A stretch of 64,000 bases of DNA from Prochlorococcus marinus (GTDB taxonomy: Bacteria > Cyanobacteriota > Cyanobacteriia > PCC-6307 > Cyanobiaceae): NCBI RefSeq assembly GCF_001180245.1, contig NZ_CVSV01000045.1, positions 1-64,000 on the forward strand, in the 5' to 3' direction. The notes under the pieces were generated by a model. It saw only the letters and a list, made by a program, of their open reading frames with translations. It ran no database searches and was not told where the DNA came from. This document shows positions 1 through 10,338 of this stretch, piece after piece. Position 1 is the first letter of the stretch. Each line of letters opens with the position of its first letter. Position numbers and translations under genes: made by a program.

Positions 1-216
1 AAAAAATACGATAGCGGTACAGGATGGCCAAGTTTTTGGGATTCAATTCAAGGATCAGTAGAAACAAAAGTTGATTTCAAGTTAATTGTCCCAAGAACCG
101 AATATCACTGCTCTCGATGCGGAGGTCATCAAGGGCATGTATTCAATGATGGGCCGCTTCCCACTGGTAAAAGATACTGTAACAATGGATTAGCATTAAA
201 GTTTGTTCCTGATTAA
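1..216 (+). CDS. msrB: Peptide-methionine (R)-S-oxide reductase MsrB, 3' part only
   Basis: The frame is open from the first base, so the gene starts outside the window; 71 codons plus stop remain. The visible part carries the MsrB core: GTGWPSFW near the start, the zinc-site pair CSRC followed by [12 protein letters not shown], and KRYCNNG, whose cysteine is the catalytic residue in this family. MsrB reduces methionine-R-sulfoxide in proteins using thioredoxin, an oxidative-damage repair step. A short GC-rich hairpin follows the stop. The first CxxC zinc pair expected in the family would lie upstream and cannot be checked. Confidence 0.93.
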   Translation, partial: KKYDSGTGWPSFWDSIQGSVETKVDFKLIVPRTEYHCSRCGGHQGHVFNDGPLPTGKRYCNNGLALKFVPD

Positions 217-223
217 ATATTTG

Positions 224-247
224 TGCGGCCTTCCGCAACTTGTTTTG
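224..247 (+). terminator. Probable terminator hairpin after msrB
   Basis: TGCGG and CCGCA flank a 4-base CCTT loop (224-237), followed by a T-rich stretch (TTGTTTTG). It sits between the msrB stop and the grpE start, in DNA otherwise poor in G and C. The stem is only 5 bp and the T run is interrupted, so termination may be partial. Confidence 0.45.
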
Positions 248-290
248 TGCATCACTTTATTGGAAAATAGTTTTATTAAATTTTAGAAAA

Positions 291-1010
291 ATGATTGAAA
301 ATCAATCAGACAATATTGATAATAAAGAAAATGATGTTTCTACCCAGGATAATTCTCCTGAAGATAGATCATCTACGCAAAATTCAACTACCGAAAATGA
401 TGAATTATCTTCTCAAAAAACAGAGGAAATAAATACTGAAGAATTAAAAAATACTATTTCAAATAATGATGCAAGATTAGAACAATTAGAAAAAGAGCAT
501 GAAACATTAAAAAATCAATATGTAAGGATTTCAGCAGATTTTGATAATTTTAGAAAAAGGCAGTCTAGGGATCAGGATGATTTAAAAATCCAACTCGTTT
601 CAAAGACTTTAACTGCAATACTTCCTATTGTTGATAATTTTGAGAGAGCAAGACAACAACTTAAACCAGAAAGTGAAGAAGCTCAAGCTCTTCATAGAAG
701 TTATCAAGGATTATATAAACAATTGGTAGAAGTTTTAAAACAACAGGGAGTGTCACCCATGAGAGTTGTTGGTCAACAATTTGATCCGAACTTGCATGAA
801 GCTGTATTAAGAGAGCCTAGTGAAGAGTTTGAAGAGGATTTTATTATTGAAGAATTGCAGCGAGGATATCACCTAGAAGGTAAGGTTTTGAGACATGCAT
901 TGGTGAAGGTCTCTATGGGACCTGGTAAACAAAATTCACAACAGGAAGTAGAAAAGGATACAGTTGAAGGGGATGTTGATTCAGAGGCAAATACTTCTGA
1001 AAATGTATAA
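291..1010 (+). CDS. grpE: GrpE, nucleotide exchange factor for DnaK
   Basis: GrpE releases ADP from DnaK and works with DnaJ, encoded next. The 239-residue protein has a disordered acidic N-terminus (about residues 1-60, rich in N, D, E, S), a long helix that forms the dimer coiled coil (about 65-125, including [15 protein letters not shown]), and a C-terminal beta domain with [15 protein letters not shown]. An in-frame TTG lies 17 codons upstream, but the ATG at 291 gives the usual length and avoids an N-terminal extension overlapping the preceding hairpin. A 29-base gap separates it from dnaJ, so the two are probably cotranscribed. No CIRCE-like inverted repeat was seen upstream. Confidence 0.96.
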   Translation: MIENQSDNIDNKENDVSTQDNSPEDRSSTQNSTTENDELSSQKTEEINTEELKNTISNNDARLEQLEKEHETLKNQYVRISADFDNFRKRQSRDQDDLKIQLVSKTLTAILPIVDNFERARQQLKPESEEAQALHRSYQGLYKQLVEVLKQQGVSPMRVVGQQFDPNLHEAVLREPSEEFEEDFIIEELQRGYHLEGKVLRHALVKVSMGPGKQNSQQEVEKDTVEGDVDSEANTSENV

Positions 1011-1039
1011 ATTCCAAATTCTTATTTAAGCATTATCTA

Positions 1040-2164
1040 ATGGCTGATTTTTACCAAATACTTGGAGTTTCAAGAGATGCTGATGCGGATACCCTAAAAA
1101 GGGCTTATAGAAAATTAGCAAGACAATATCATCCTGATGTTAATAAAGAACCTGGTGCTGAAGATAAGTTTAAAGAAATTGGTAAGGCTTATGAAGCATT
1201 AGCTGATCCTGAAACAAGAGCTAGATATGATCAGTTTGGAGAGGCTGGCCTTGGAGGTGCAGCTGGAATGCCTGATATGGGCGATATGGGTGGCTTTGCA
1301 GATTTATTTGAAACGTTTTTTAATGGCTTTGGTGGACAAAATCCCCAGGGTGGAAGAACTCAAAGAAGAGGCCCTCAACAAGGAGATGATCTAAGGTATG
1401 ACCTCAATGTTGACTTTAAAGATGCAATATTTGGTCAACAAAGAGAAATTAAAATTCCTCATCTTGAGACATGTGAAATCTGTAGGGGAACAGGAGCCAA
1501 ACCAGGCACCGGGCCAAAAACTTGTTCAACATGTGGGGGTAGTGGACAAGTGAGAAGAGCTACTAGAACACCTTTCGGTAATTTTACACAAGTAGCTGAA
1601 TGTCCTTCATGCAATGGAGCTGGTCAGATAATTGCTGATCCATGTGTAAGTTGCGGCGGTAATGGAGTAAAGCAAGTCAGAAAAAAATTAAGAATTAATA
1701 TTCCTGCAGGAGTTGATACAGGTACCAAATTAAGAGTTTCCGGAGAGGGTAATGTTGGTTTGAAAGGAGGTCCACCAGGAGATCTTTATGTTTTTATCAA
1801 GGTTAAGAATGATTCAAAACTTAAAAGAGATGGTGTGACTATTTACTCAGAAATAAATGTTAGTTATTTACAGGCCATTTTAGGTGATACTGTTGAAATT
1901 ACTACAGTTGATGGAAATGTTAATTTAAAAATTCCAAGTGGTACACAGCCAAATACAACTCTCTCACTTGAGAATAAAGGGGTACCTAGACTTGGTAATC
2001 CCGTTGCTAGAGGAAATCATGAAGTTTTAGTAAAAGTAAAATTGCCAACTCGTATAACTGAAGAAGAACGAAAGCTCTTAGAAGGTTTAGCTTCTCAATA
2101 TTCAGACAAAAGTATTAATTCCAGTAGTGGACTTTTTAGTAAATTATTTGGTAAAGAATCCTAA
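1040..2164 (+). CDS. dnaJ: Chaperone DnaJ (Hsp40, type I)
   Basis: Co-chaperone that delivers unfolded clients to DnaK and stimulates its ATPase. All type I parts are visible: a J domain (about 1-70) with HPD at residues 31-33, a Gly/Phe/Met-rich linker (about 72-115), four zinc-binding CxxCxGxG-type repeats ([32 protein letters not shown]), then the substrate-binding beta domains. At 374 residues it is normal length. Its TAA stop shares an A with the ATG of the next gene (TAATG), which implies translational coupling. Confidence 0.97.
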   Translation: MADFYQILGVSRDADADTLKRAYRKLARQYHPDVNKEPGAEDKFKEIGKAYEALADPETRARYDQFGEAGLGGAAGMPDMGDMGGFADLFETFFNGFGGQNPQGGRTQRRGPQQGDDLRYDLNVDFKDAIFGQQREIKIPHLETCEICRGTGAKPGTGPKTCSTCGGSGQVRRATRTPFGNFTQVAECPSCNGAGQIIADPCVSCGGNGVKQVRKKLRINIPAGVDTGTKLRVSGEGNVGLKGGPPGDLYVFIKVKNDSKLKRDGVTIYSEINVSYLQAILGDTVEITTVDGNVNLKIPSGTQPNTTLSLENKGVPRLGNPVARGNHEVLVKVKLPTRITEEERKLLEGLASQYSDKSINSSSGLFSKLFGKES

Positions 2165-2394
2165 TGATTTCTTTAAAGCATTTGGATCTTAAATCTGTTC
2201 CATGTCCTTTAAATGTTGTCAAAATCAAATTGGCTTTGGAAAAATTATCCAAAAATGAACACCTTATAGTTGAACTAGATAAAGGGGAACCAGAAGAAAT
2301 GGTATTAAATAACTTAAAAGAGATGGGATGTTTGTTTGAGCCAATTAAAGAAAGTGAAAAATTTATAAAAATAAAAATATTGAATGAAAATTAA
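2164..2394 (+). CDS. TusA/SirA-like sulfur-carrier family protein
   Basis: A 76-residue protein with the TusA-family signature: a single beta strand, then the CPxP-like motif PCPLNVVKIKLALEKL with Cys14, then a short alpha/beta domain. TusA proteins carry persulfide sulfur on this cysteine for tRNA thiolation or other sulfur transfer. Here the second proline of CPxP is Asn, so a canonical sulfur-relay role is not certain. It is wedged between dnaJ (1-nt overlap) and rsgA (11-nt overlap), so it belongs to the same transcription unit. The sequence alone does not show its partner. Confidence 0.8.
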   Translation: MISLKHLDLKSVPCPLNVVKIKLALEKLSKNEHLIVELDKGEPEEMVLNNLKEMGCLFEPIKESEKFIKIKILNEN

Positions 2395-3301
2395 TAGTAA
2401 AAATTTAGGTTTAGTTACGAAAAAATTTAATGAGTTTTTTTTAGTTGACTTAAAAAATCAAGAAAACTTTGAAAATAGCGATAAATTTTTATGCAAGGTG
2501 AAGAAGTCTATAAATTTCAAGGATCAATTAATTTATGTTGGTGACGAAGTAATAATTGACAATATTGATTTACAAAGCAAACGTGCAGTAATAACAAGTC
2601 TTATAAAAAGAAAAAATTTATTAGTTAGACCCTCAGTTGCTAATATTTCTAACATATACGTAACTTTTTCAGTTGAAGAGCCAGAGTTAAATTTATCTCA
2701 AGTGAATAGGTTTTTGATATCAGCAGAATCTATGGGTGTTGAGGTGTCATTAGTTTTGACAAAATGTGATTTAATTTCAGATTTAAGAAGATCTTCATTA
2801 ATTAATAAATTTGAGAAATGGGGCTATCAAACAATAACTTTAAATTTAGAGAGATCTGATTACTTTAATAATTTCTTAGCTGAATTAAAGCAAAAAAAGT
2901 GTTCAATTTTTATGGGTCCATCAGGTGTTGGCAAAACTACTTTGCTTAATATGATAATTCCTGGTCTTCAAAATAATACTTCTCCAGTTTCAAATAAAAT
3001 TAAGAGAGGTAAAAACACTACTCGAAATGTTGAGTTATTTTCAATTTCGAATCAAAGTTACATTGTGGATACTCCTGGTTTTAATATGCAACCTCTAGAG
3101 GTTGATATTAAGTTGTTACCAAATCTTTATTCAGAGATATATAAACAGGTAATCGAAGAAGGAATTAAGTGTAAATTTCGTAACTGCTTACATTTAAAAG
3201 ACGATGGATGTAATTTAAATAAATCCTTCGAAAGATATCCTTTTTATAAAGACATGATTGAGTCTTCTAAGAGTCACTATTATCAAAACCAGGAAGATTA
3301 A
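2384..3301 (+). CDS. rsgA: Ribosome small subunit-dependent GTPase RsgA
   Basis: RsgA (YjeQ/EngC) checks and releases late 30S assembly factors. The circularly permuted GTPase order is visible: G4 TKCD at 126-129 precedes G1 GPSGVGKTT at 178-186, G2 NTTR at 211-214 and G3 DTPG at 229-232. A C-terminal zinc site follows (C263, C268, H270, C276). An N-terminal OB fold covers about residues 1-75. At 305 residues it is normal length. The start overlaps the TusA-like gene by 11 nt. The 3' end overlaps the convergent YbaB gene by 35 bp. Confidence 0.95.
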   Translation: MKINSKNLGLVTKKFNEFFLVDLKNQENFENSDKFLCKVKKSINFKDQLIYVGDEVIIDNIDLQSKRAVITSLIKRKNLLVRPSVANISNIYVTFSVEEPELNLSQVNRFLISAESMGVEVSLVLTKCDLISDLRRSSLINKFEKWGYQTITLNLERSDYFNNFLAELKQKKCSIFMGPSGVGKTTLLNMIIPGLQNNTSPVSNKIKRGKNTTRNVELFSISNQSYIVDTPGFNMQPLEVDIKLLPNLYSEIYKQVIEEGIKCKFRNCLHLKDDGCNLNKSFERYPFYKDMIESSKSHYYQNQED

Positions 3302-3617
3302 GATTTAATCCACCAGTCAAGTCATTCATCCTTTCTTTCATAGTTGTAGTTGATAATTCATGAGCTTTTTTAATAGCTTGTAGAATGTTTTGCTCTATTT
3401 TTTCTTTATCTGCGTTTAAAAAATTTTCTTGTACTTCTACCTTTAAAGGAAGTTGATTTCCACTTATCCAGACTTTTATCATTTCATCATCACTTTTTCC
3501 TTCAATCTCCATATTTTCAAGTTCATCTTGTAATTTTTGAGCATCTTGCTGAATTTGTTTAGCTTTTTTAAAAGCTTCTGTAAGTTGTCCAAAGTTAGGA
3601 AGTCCAAAACCCGCCAT
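3267..3617 (-). CDS. YbaB/EbfC family nucleoid-associated protein
   Basis: A 116-residue protein with the family layout: a glycine-rich start ([12 protein letters not shown]), a long helix rich in K, E and Q ([20 protein letters not shown]), a short beta region and a C-terminal helix with the [12 protein letters not shown] tail. Family members are small dimers that bind DNA and are often encoded beside recombination or cell-wall genes. It is the last gene of murC-murB-YbaB (17-nt gap after murB). The last 35 bp overlap the end of rsgA on the other strand, and the reading frame continues to its stop there, so the overlap is real. Confidence 0.92.
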   Translation of the reverse strand: MAGFGLPNFGQLTEAFKKAKQIQQDAQKLQDELENMEIEGKSDDEMIKVWISGNQLPLKVEVQENFLNADKEKIEQNILQAIKKAHELSTTTMKERMNDLTGGLNLNLPGFDNSDS

Positions 3618-3634
3618 TTTGTAAAAAAGTTTCT

Positions 3635-4528
3635 TTAGTTAGGATAGTCAAAACCAATCATTCTTACTTCTGGTTGCAAAAAAATTCCCTTGTTTTGTAG
3701 TACTTTTTGTTGAATTACTGTTATTAATTCATAAATATCTTTTGAACTTGCTGAAGAAGTGTTAATTATAAAATTTGAATGTATTGTAGAAATTTCAGCA
3801 CCTCCAATTTTAAATCCTTTTAAACCTATTTCATCAATTAATTTTGCTGCATAATTATTTTGAGGATTTTTAAAAACACTACCAAAACTTGGCTGATGAT
3901 ATGGTTGTGTGTCTGTTTTTAATTTAAGGTTATTTTTGGTTGTTTGAATTAATTGTTCTAGATTCCCATTAGGCTCAAAATGTAGTTTTGCACTAATAAT
4001 TGTTAAATCATTTTTTTGAAAAGAACTAAATCTATACTCAAAGTTTATATCTTTTTTTTCAATTTCAAGTTTCTCATTAGTTTTATTGTTTATAACTTTT
4101 ACGGAAATAAGATTTTTTGCCAGAGATAAATTGCCTGTGCCAGCATTCATATAAATTGCCCCTCCTAATGTTCCTGGAATTCCGACAGCCCATTCACCTC
4201 CTTGTAATCCATTTTTAGCAAGAGAATTAGATAATGTTGGGAGCATCACACCTGCTTCCGCCTCAACAATTCCTGAATATGGCTCTATCTTTAATGATTT
4301 TAATTTTTTTGTGCACACAACTAAGCCTTTTATAAAAATATTATTTATTAAAAGATTGGAACCTGCGCCAATTATTTGACATCTTTGTTTGTTTAAATTA
4401 GCCCATTTTATTAGATGTGAAAATTCTTCAATGCTTTTTGGCTCAGCAAAATATTCAGCTACTCCTCCCACTTTTATAGTTGTATAACTACTTAAATTAC
4501 ATTTTTCAGAAAAAATTTTTTTATTCAT
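3635..4528 (-). CDS. murB: UDP-N-acetylenolpyruvoylglucosamine reductase MurB
   Basis: FAD enzyme that reduces UDP-GlcNAc-enolpyruvate to UDP-MurNAc in cytoplasmic peptidoglycan synthesis. The 297-residue protein shows the FAD-binding segments IGAGSNLL and [15 protein letters not shown], the [11 protein letters not shown] segment with the active-site Ser, and a C-terminal QPEVRMIG with the catalytic Glu. It lies 3 nt after murC, and MurC acts on the product of MurB, so the two catalyse consecutive steps and are clearly one operon. Confidence 0.96.
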   Translation of the reverse strand: MNKKIFSEKCNLSSYTTIKVGGVAEYFAEPKSIEEFSHLIKWANLNKQRCQIIGAGSNLLINNIFIKGLVVCTKKLKSLKIEPYSGIVEAEAGVMLPTLSNSLAKNGLQGGEWAVGIPGTLGGAIYMNAGTGNLSLAKNLISVKVINNKTNEKLEIEKKDINFEYRFSSFQKNDLTIISAKLHFEPNGNLEQLIQTTKNNLKLKTDTQPYHQPSFGSVFKNPQNNYAAKLIDEIGLKGFKIGGAEISTIHSNFIINTSSASSKDIYELITVIQQKVLQNKGIFLQPEVRMIGFDYPN

Positions 4529-4531
4529 AAA

Positions 4532-5941
4532 TTAGTTATTTTTTTCATTTAAAATTGACCAGAAATTATGACAATCACCAGCTCCCATATTCAAAATTAA
4601 ATCACCTTTTTGAGTTAATTGATAAAAATTCTTTGTAACTTCATGATAATTATTTATGTAACATACATTTTTATTTTTTTTATAAATCATATCAGTGATA
4701 ATTTTCGAAGTAATTTTATCTTCGTTTACTTCCCCTGCCCCATAAATACTGGTTATATAAATAACATCTGCTTTCGATAATTCTTCAGCGAACTCTTTAA
4801 TAAATTTCTTTACTCGAGAGTATCTATGAGGTTGAAATATAGCTATTAATCTTCTTTTTTGAGATTCCTTATTATTTTTTTGCTGAATAAATAATCTTCC
4901 TAATTGAATCGTCTCTTTTATTTCGTTTGGGTGATGCGCGTAATCATCATATAAACTTCTTTGATCTATTTGGCCTCTGAATTCAAATCTTTTTTTTGGT
5001 AGTTTCAGATATTTTATATTTTTTTTAATTTCCAAAAAATCTACTCCTATCATTCTTGAAGCTGCTATTGCTGCAGTGACATTAGATAGATTGTGTAAAC
5101 CTGGAATCGGAATATTTAAACTACTAATAAAATTTCCATTTTCATAGTATTTTCCAATTGTATACTTTGAATTAATTTCAGCTGGGATTATTGCATAAGC
5201 TACGTTTTCTGACGTAGTGTTTGACCACTTGTAATTAGAATAAAAATTATTTCTTGAAATTTCACAATCAAAATTAAGTAATAATTTTTTAGAGTTTGTA
5301 GCGAAACTTTTAAAAGAAGATATGACTTCACTTAAATTAGAAAAGTGATCGCAATGATCAAAATCGATGTTATTGATTATTCCAATATCAGATTTATATT
5401 TGTTAATTGTCCCATCAGATTCATCAACTTCAGCCACTAAGAATTTTGTATTTTCTAAATGACAATTAGAGTTGTAAATAGGAATTATTCCTCCAGTTAT
5501 TGAAGAAGAATTACCTGTACATAATTCAAGTATTGTAGATAGAAATGTACTGGTTGATGTTTTTCCGTGACTGCCAGCTACCGCCAATGTAGTATAAGTA
5601 CGCATTAGCATTGCGAGTATATCTGAACGATGTTTTATTGATAAATTTTTTTCTCTGCAGTATAAAAATTCTTCATTTTCTGGCTTGATCGCGGAGCTTA
5701 CAACAAAATTAATCAATTTGTTGGTAAATTTTGAAATAACAAATTTAATATTTTGTTGAATTTGAGAAGTAAAGATTACTGCACCTAATTTCTCCAATTT
5801 TTTAGTTTCATTATTTTTAACTAAATCAGATCCTGAAACTGAACAACCTTTTTTAAGTAAACCTATTGCTAATGCTGACATTCCAATACCTCCAATCCCA
5901 ATGAAATGAAAATGACTTTTCAACAGTAATTTTTTATCCAA
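4532..5941 (-). CDS. murC: UDP-N-acetylmuramate--L-alanine ligase MurC
   Basis: ATP-dependent ligase adding L-Ala to UDP-MurNAc. Three domains are recognisable in 469 residues: an N-terminal Rossmann domain with HFIGIGGIGMSALA, a central ATPase domain with the P-loop GSHGKTSTST, and a C-terminal domain after DYAHHPNEI. First gene of murC-murB-YbaB. The 193-bp upstream gap is shared with divergent gap2 and should hold promoters for both directions. Confidence 0.96.
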   Translation of the reverse strand: MDKKLLLKSHFHFIGIGGIGMSALAIGLLKKGCSVSGSDLVKNNETKKLEKLGAVIFTSQIQQNIKFVISKFTNKLINFVVSSAIKPENEEFLYCREKNLSIKHRSDILAMLMRTYTTLAVAGSHGKTSTSTFLSTILELCTGNSSSITGGIIPIYNSNCHLENTKFLVAEVDESDGTINKYKSDIGIINNIDFDHCDHFSNLSEVISSFKSFATNSKKLLLNFDCEISRNNFYSNYKWSNTTSENVAYAIIPAEINSKYTIGKYYENGNFISSLNIPIPGLHNLSNVTAAIAASRMIGVDFLEIKKNIKYLKLPKKRFEFRGQIDQRSLYDDYAHHPNEIKETIQLGRLFIQQKNNKESQKRRLIAIFQPHRYSRVKKFIKEFAEELSKADVIYITSIYGAGEVNEDKITSKIITDMIYKKNKNVCYINNYHEVTKNFYQLTQKGDLILNMGAGDCHNFWSILNEKNN

Positions 5942-6069
5942 TGTTTTTCTTTTGCTTAAATCAAAATAACTTCTAGGTAAAATTTTGCTATTTTTTCTTA
6001 AAAAAAAATGTTTTTTTTTCTTGAATTAATACAAAACTAGACTTATTTGCTTAATAAATCAAAAAAACC

Positions 6070-6098
6070 TTACGTTATTGCACAAAATTCAGTATGAT
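6070..6098 (+). promoter_or_regulatory. Possible sigma-70-type promoter of gap2
   Basis: TTACGT (6070-6075) and TATGAT (6093-6098) are separated by 17 bases, about 36 bases before the gap2 ATG. The -10 match is good and the -35 is weak. This is a visual match only, in AT-rich DNA where such matches are common. Confidence 0.3.
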
Positions 6099-6134
6099 CA
6101 GCAACTTAGGTTAATCATTTAGAAATTATTAGTT

Positions 6135-7157
6135 ATGACTTTGCGTGTTGCAATTAACGGCTTTGGCAGAATTGGTCGAAACTTTATGCGTTGTTGGCTT
6201 AGTAGAGGGGCTTACACCAATATTGAAGTAGTTGGAATTAACGTTACCTCAGATCCTAAGACTAATGCTCATCTATTAAAGTATGACTCAGTTCTTGGTC
6301 AACTTGATGGTGTTGATATTCAATATACTGATGATACTTTTGTAATTAATAACAAGACTATTAAATGTTTTTCTGATAGAAACCCATTGAATCTCCCTTG
6401 GAAGGACTGGGGTGTAGATTTAGTTATTGAATCTACTGGGGTATTTAACACAGACGTAGGTGCAAGTAAGCATTTAGAGGTAGGAGCAAAAAAAGTTATC
6501 TTAACTGCTCCTGGAAAAGGCGATGGCGTTGGTACTTATGTAGTTGGAGTTAATGCTGATACATACAAACACAAAGATTATGATATTTTAAGTAATGCCA
6601 GTTGTACAACGAACTGTTTAGCTCCAGTAGTTAAAGTTTTAGACCAAACTTTTGGGATTAACAAAGGTTTGATGACTACAATTCATAGTTATACAGGAGA
6701 TCAAAGAATTTTAGATAATAGTCATAGAGATCTAAGAAGGGCTAGAGCCGCTGCTACAAACATTGTTCCTACTTCTACAGGTGCTGCAAAAGCAGTAGCA
6801 CTGGTATACCCAGAAATGAAAGGCAAATTAACAGGAATTGCAATGAGAGTTCCAACTCCTAACGTTTCAGCAGTAGATTTCGTATTTGAATCTTCTAAAT
6901 CTGTCACAACCGAAGAAGTCAATAACGCTCTCAAGGAAGCATCTCTAAGCTCAATGCAAGGCATCATCAAGTACGGAGATGAACCATTAGTGTCAAGCGA
7001 TTATGCAGGTACTAATGAATCATCAATTGTGGATAGTGACCTTACTATGTGTATCGGAGATAATCTTGTAAAGGTTCTTGCATGGTATGACAATGAGTGG
7101 GGTTATAGTCAGAGAGTTGTAGATTTAGCTGAGATTGTTGCTAAAAATTGGGAATAA
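6135..7157 (+). CDS. gap2: Glyceraldehyde-3-phosphate dehydrogenase, photosynthetic type (Gap2)
   Basis: Reduces 1,3-bisphosphoglycerate in the Calvin cycle and can act in gluconeogenesis. The 340-residue protein has the Rossmann motif [10 protein letters not shown] at 8-17 and the catalytic cysteine 157 in SNASCTTNC. No Asp is seen at the position that selects NAD ([19 protein letters not shown]), which fits the dual NADP/NAD Gap2 class of cyanobacteria and plastids rather than glycolytic Gap1. Codons look more selected than in the neighbours, as expected for a highly expressed gene. The stop abuts the end of convergent thiL with no spacer. Confidence 0.96.
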   Translation: MTLRVAINGFGRIGRNFMRCWLSRGAYTNIEVVGINVTSDPKTNAHLLKYDSVLGQLDGVDIQYTDDTFVINNKTIKCFSDRNPLNLPWKDWGVDLVIESTGVFNTDVGASKHLEVGAKKVILTAPGKGDGVGTYVVGVNADTYKHKDYDILSNASCTTNCLAPVVKVLDQTFGINKGLMTTIHSYTGDQRILDNSHRDLRRARAAATNIVPTSTGAAKAVALVYPEMKGKLTGIAMRVPTPNVSAVDFVFESSKSVTTEEVNNALKEASLSSMQGIIKYGDEPLVSSDYAGTNESSIVDSDLTMCIGDNLVKVLAWYDNEWGYSQRVVDLAEIVAKNWE

Positions 7158-8144
7158 TTAAAAGTGTTTGAAAGGTTTGTTATTGAGTAATTTATTTTTT
7201 TTATTATCTTTAAATTCTATTGATGGTTTACCATCAACAAAAAACCCAATTTCGTAAATATCTTTATTAAGTTTAGATATATTTTTTGCCCATTCTTTTG
7301 GTAATGAGAAAACTAATTCATAGTCTTCACCTCCAAAAAAATAATATTCGTCCCATTTATCTCCTTTAGGCCAATCTTTATCTTTAGGTATTTTTTCATA
7401 ATTTATTATCGCTTTACAGTTGCTAGCAATTGCTAAATCTTGTAAGGCTTGAAATAGACCATCACTGCTATCAGTGCATCCTACTCTCGTTAGTTTTTTA
7501 TTGGCGCGAGTTGTGAGAAGATTATTTAGAAAATTTGGGTAGACTTTAGGGCGGCAAAAATGTTCAATGGACTTCCTGATTAATTTTTTATTAAGAGAAA
7601 AATCATTATCGAAATTAACTTTATTTTGTATCATAAATCCTAGTTTGCTAAGACCATGAATTCCTGTAGTTAAGATTATATCTCCTGGTTTACACGCGTT
7701 TCTTCGCAATTCAAGTTCACCTTGAATTCCAAAGGCCGTAATTGCAATTATTTTTTCATTTCCCTTTGAGCAATCTCCCCCTAGAATCATCCCGCCATAT
7801 TCTTTTAATGCTTTATTTATTCCTTTGTATAATTCTTCAACCCAAATCCACTCAGTTCTAGCAGGTAGAACTAGGCTGATTGTAATACCTATAGTTTGCT
7901 TGCTTCCACTTGATAATAAGTCAGAGATGTTGCTAACAACTGCTTTCCAACCCAGGTCCCCAGGACAAATAGTAATGTCATTGAAATGAACATTTTCTAC
8001 CAAAGAATCACTATTAACAAGTATATTTTCATTTTTAGTTTTGATTAAAGCACAATCATCTGAAATTTGGTTTTTAGGCATAAATTTTCTTAGCCTATTT
8101 ATTAATTCTTTTTCCCCTATATCTTCTAATATTTCTTTATGCAT
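7158..8144 (-). CDS. thiL: Thiamine-monophosphate kinase ThiL
   Basis: Phosphorylates thiamine monophosphate to the active diphosphate. The AIR-synthase-like fold is marked by ISDDCALI, NSDSLVENVHF, LGGDCSKG and a DSSDGLFQAL-like segment (CTDSSDGL). I place the start at the ATG at 8144 (328 residues, [11 protein letters not shown]), which overlaps the end of the upstream cyclophilin gene by 8 nt. An ATG 8 codons further upstream (8168) is also in frame, would overlap by 32 nt, and adds residues not typical of the family. The overlap suggests coupled translation. Confidence 0.93.
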   Translation of the reverse strand: MHKEILEDIGEKELINRLRKFMPKNQISDDCALIKTKNENILVNSDSLVENVHFNDITICPGDLGWKAVVSNISDLLSSGSKQTIGITISLVLPARTEWIWVEELYKGINKALKEYGGMILGGDCSKGNEKIIAITAFGIQGELELRRNACKPGDIILTTGIHGLSKLGFMIQNKVNFDNDFSLNKKLIRKSIEHFCRPKVYPNFLNNLLTTRANKKLTRVGCTDSSDGLFQALQDLAIASNCKAIINYEKIPKDKDWPKGDKWDEYYFFGGEDYELVFSLPKEWAKNISKLNKDIYEIGFFVDGKPSIEFKDNKKNKLLNNKPFKHF

Positions 8145-9228
8145 GTAATTTGAGGTTTTCAATCCCATCTAAAACATCAATCGAAATTATTGTGTCATCT
8201 TTAGTAAGCTCTTCTAATACATCAAATCCATCTATAACGTAACCAAAGGCAGCATTCCTCCCGTCAATTAAATTGCGACCTGCTGGATTTAATTCTGCTT
8301 CATATAAAAAGAAGAAAAATTGCGATGAGCCATCATCAACTGCGGTATTTGAATGGGACCATCCTAGAGTTCCAAGTGTTGCAAATGGCAATGTTGGCGT
8401 CTCTGTGTAAAGACCTAAATCTTCAAAAGTTTGATTATAAAAAGTATCTTTTTCATCAGGAATTCTAATTTCTAAGGGAACGTGACGTTCTTCGTTTGTT
8501 TCAGGATCTACGTAACCAATATCTTCACCAATTGGATCACCTGTTTGCAGTACAAAAAATTCTTCTGCTCTGTTGATAGGTAAGTCTTTGTAGAAGTTTT
8601 TTGAAGATAAATCTATAAATGCTCCTGCTGTAAGTGGAGCGTTAAATCCATCCACAATAGCTTGCATATCTCCTTTCGAGGTTTTTATATTAACCTTTGC
8701 TCTGCCTAGTAATCTTGGTAAATTATCAAATTCCTGGGGAATAGAGTATGGAAATTCGTTTGGTAGAAAATATTCTTCTAATCCACCTATTTTATCTAAA
8801 GCATCTCTTCGGGTCGTTATAAATGAGTATTTATCCTTTGATTTAGAGTAATCTTGAAGATTTTCAAGATTATCTTTGAGTTCTAAAAATGTTTTTTCAG
8901 CAATTTTCTTTTTATCGTTAGGTAATTCTTTAATAATTTTACTCTGGTATTTTTTTAGTAAAGATTGACATTTTGTAACAGTTTTCGTGAGAGCGGGCCA
9001 TCTTCCTCCTCTTACAAGGTCACTAGTTTCTTCCAATTTGTGTTGAAGTTCTTGTAACTCAACTTGCTTGATAGGGAGTGCGTTTCTGAGGATTGCACTA
9101 GGGTCTTTTACTGCATTTCCAGTAGGCAAATCAGCTAGTACTTGAATCGGTTTTAAGAGAAAAAACTGTAAAATTACAATCGATAGAATTACGAAAAGTT
9201 TGTTCTGATTTGATAAGAATTTTTGCAT
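8137..9228 (-). CDS. Cyclophilin-type peptidyl-prolyl isomerase, exported (TLP40-like)
   Basis: A 363-residue protein with an N-terminal signal sequence (hydrophobic stretch about 10-32 ending near VLADLPTG), a helical N-terminal domain rich in K, L and E (about 45-160), and a C-terminal cyclophilin domain (about 175-363, with [13 protein letters not shown]). This order matches the thylakoid-lumen TLP40-type cyclophilins of cyanobacteria and plants, linked to photosystem II protein turnover. The lumen assignment is inferred from family and signal peptide. Divergent from efp with only 43 bp between the starts. It overlaps thiL at its 3' end. Confidence 0.88.
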   Translation of the reverse strand: MQKFLSNQNKLFVILSIVILQFFLLKPIQVLADLPTGNAVKDPSAILRNALPIKQVELQELQHKLEETSDLVRGGRWPALTKTVTKCQSLLKKYQSKIIKELPNDKKKIAEKTFLELKDNLENLQDYSKSKDKYSFITTRRDALDKIGGLEEYFLPNEFPYSIPQEFDNLPRLLGRAKVNIKTSKGDMQAIVDGFNAPLTAGAFIDLSSKNFYKDLPINRAEEFFVLQTGDPIGEDIGYVDPETNEERHVPLEIRIPDEKDTFYNQTFEDLGLYTETPTLPFATLGTLGWSHSNTAVDDGSSQFFFFLYEAELNPAGRNLIDGRNAAFGYVIDGFDVLEELTKDDTIISIDVLDGIENLKLHA

Positions 9229-9271
9229 AGCACTCTTGCAGGTTTATGATCCTTGGGGATGTAATACAGGA

Positions 9272-9832
9272 ATGATTTCCAGTAACGATTTTCGCACAGG
9301 TACTACCATCGAATTGGATGGACAAGTTTGGCGTGTTGTAGAATTTCTACATGTCAAGCCTGGCAAGGGTTCTGCTTTCGTGCGAACAAAATTAAAATCA
9401 GTTCAAAGCGGCAACGTAGTTGAAAAAACTTTTCGAGCCGGAGAATCAGTACAGCAGGCTATCCTTGAGAAGTCTAACCTGCAACACACTTATGTGGAGT
9501 CTGGTGATTATGTTTTTATGGATATGACAAGTTTTGAGGAGACAAGACTTTCTTCAGAACAAATCGGTAAGGGTGCTAAGTATTTGAAAGAGGGTATGGA
9601 GGTTAATGTAATTTTCCATAATGGTAAAGTTTTAGAAGTAGAACTTCCAATATCTATTACTTTGAAAGTTACAGAGACTGATCCTGGAGTTAAAGGTGAT
9701 ACTGCTAGTGGGGGCACGAAACCAGCTATTCTAGAAACAGGTGCTCAAGTTATGGTTCCTTTATTTATTTCTGTTGGAGAAATGATTAAAGTTGATACCC
9801 GTAATGATAGTTATCTTGGACGTGAAAATTAA
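9272..9832 (+). CDS. efp: Translation elongation factor P
   Basis: Relieves ribosome stalling at polyproline. The 186-residue protein begins [10 protein letters not shown], the conserved EF-P start. An in-frame ATG 12 codons upstream (9236) would nearly abut the divergent cyclophilin gene and adds non-family residues, so it is rejected. The tip loop reads KPGKGSAF with Lys32, equivalent to the lysine modified by EpmA in E. coli; no modification gene is visible here. Three beta domains follow, with the C-terminal [16 protein letters not shown]. The last A is shared with the accB start (TAATG). Confidence 0.96.
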   Translation: MISSNDFRTGTTIELDGQVWRVVEFLHVKPGKGSAFVRTKLKSVQSGNVVEKTFRAGESVQQAILEKSNLQHTYVESGDYVFMDMTSFEETRLSSEQIGKGAKYLKEGMEVNVIFHNGKVLEVELPISITLKVTETDPGVKGDTASGGTKPAILETGAQVMVPLFISVGEMIKVDTRNDSYLGREN

Positions 9833-10338
9833 TGGCTATGAAATTAGATCATGATGACTTAAATCGCTTAATAGAGAAAATCTCTACAAGCGATATTCAA
9901 GAATTCTCACTAGAGGGAGAAGATTTTAAACTCGAAATAAAAAGGAACTTATTTGATCAAAATCAAGTTGTTAATAATTTAGTATCTAATACTTCATTTG
10001 ATAGGCAAACAATTGCTAATGAAAAAACTTTCAATAATAATATCCCAGTTGCTAATGAGCCTGAAGCGCCTCAGGTAGCCCCTCCTGGGCGCTCTGACCT
10101 TACTGAAATAACATCACCTATGGTTGGAACCTTTTACAGAGCGGCAGCTCCTGGCGAGGACCCATTCGTAGAAGTTGGAAACATTGTTAAGGTCGGCCAA
10201 ACTATTTGCATTTTGGAAGCTATGAAGTTAATGAATGAAATTGAATCTGAATTTAACGCTGAAATAGTAGAGATTCTCGTTGAAAATGGAACACCAGTTG
10301 AATTTGGTCAAGTTTTAATGCGTGTTAAGCAGTCTTGA
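9832..10338 (+). CDS. accB: Acetyl-CoA carboxylase biotin carboxyl carrier protein
   Basis: Carries biotin between the AccC carboxylase and the transferase in the first step of fatty acid synthesis. In 168 residues there is an N-terminal helical domain, a variable linker (about 50-90), and a biotinyl domain with EAMKLMNE, where Lys132 is the biotin site. The start overlaps efp by 1 nt, so it is translationally coupled to it. AccC lies about 40 kb away in this window. The 3' end overlaps convergent pdxA by 24 bp. Confidence 0.96.
   Translation: MAMKLDHDDLNRLIEKISTSDIQEFSLEGEDFKLEIKRNLFDQNQVVNNLVSNTSFDRQTIANEKTFNNNIPVANEPEAPQVAPPGRSDLTEITSPMVGTFYRAAAPGEDPFVEVGNIVKVGQTICILEAMKLMNEIESEFNAEIVEILVENGTPVEFGQVLMRVKQS

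Noticed and set aside
6722-6970. An 82-codon frame antisense to gap2
   Set aside because: It lies opposite conserved gap2 sequence, has no ribosome-binding site, and reads like a reverse-strand shadow.
9131-9325. A frame antisense across the cyclophilin/efp junction
   Set aside because: It overlaps the start regions of two well-supported divergent genes and shows no protein-like features.
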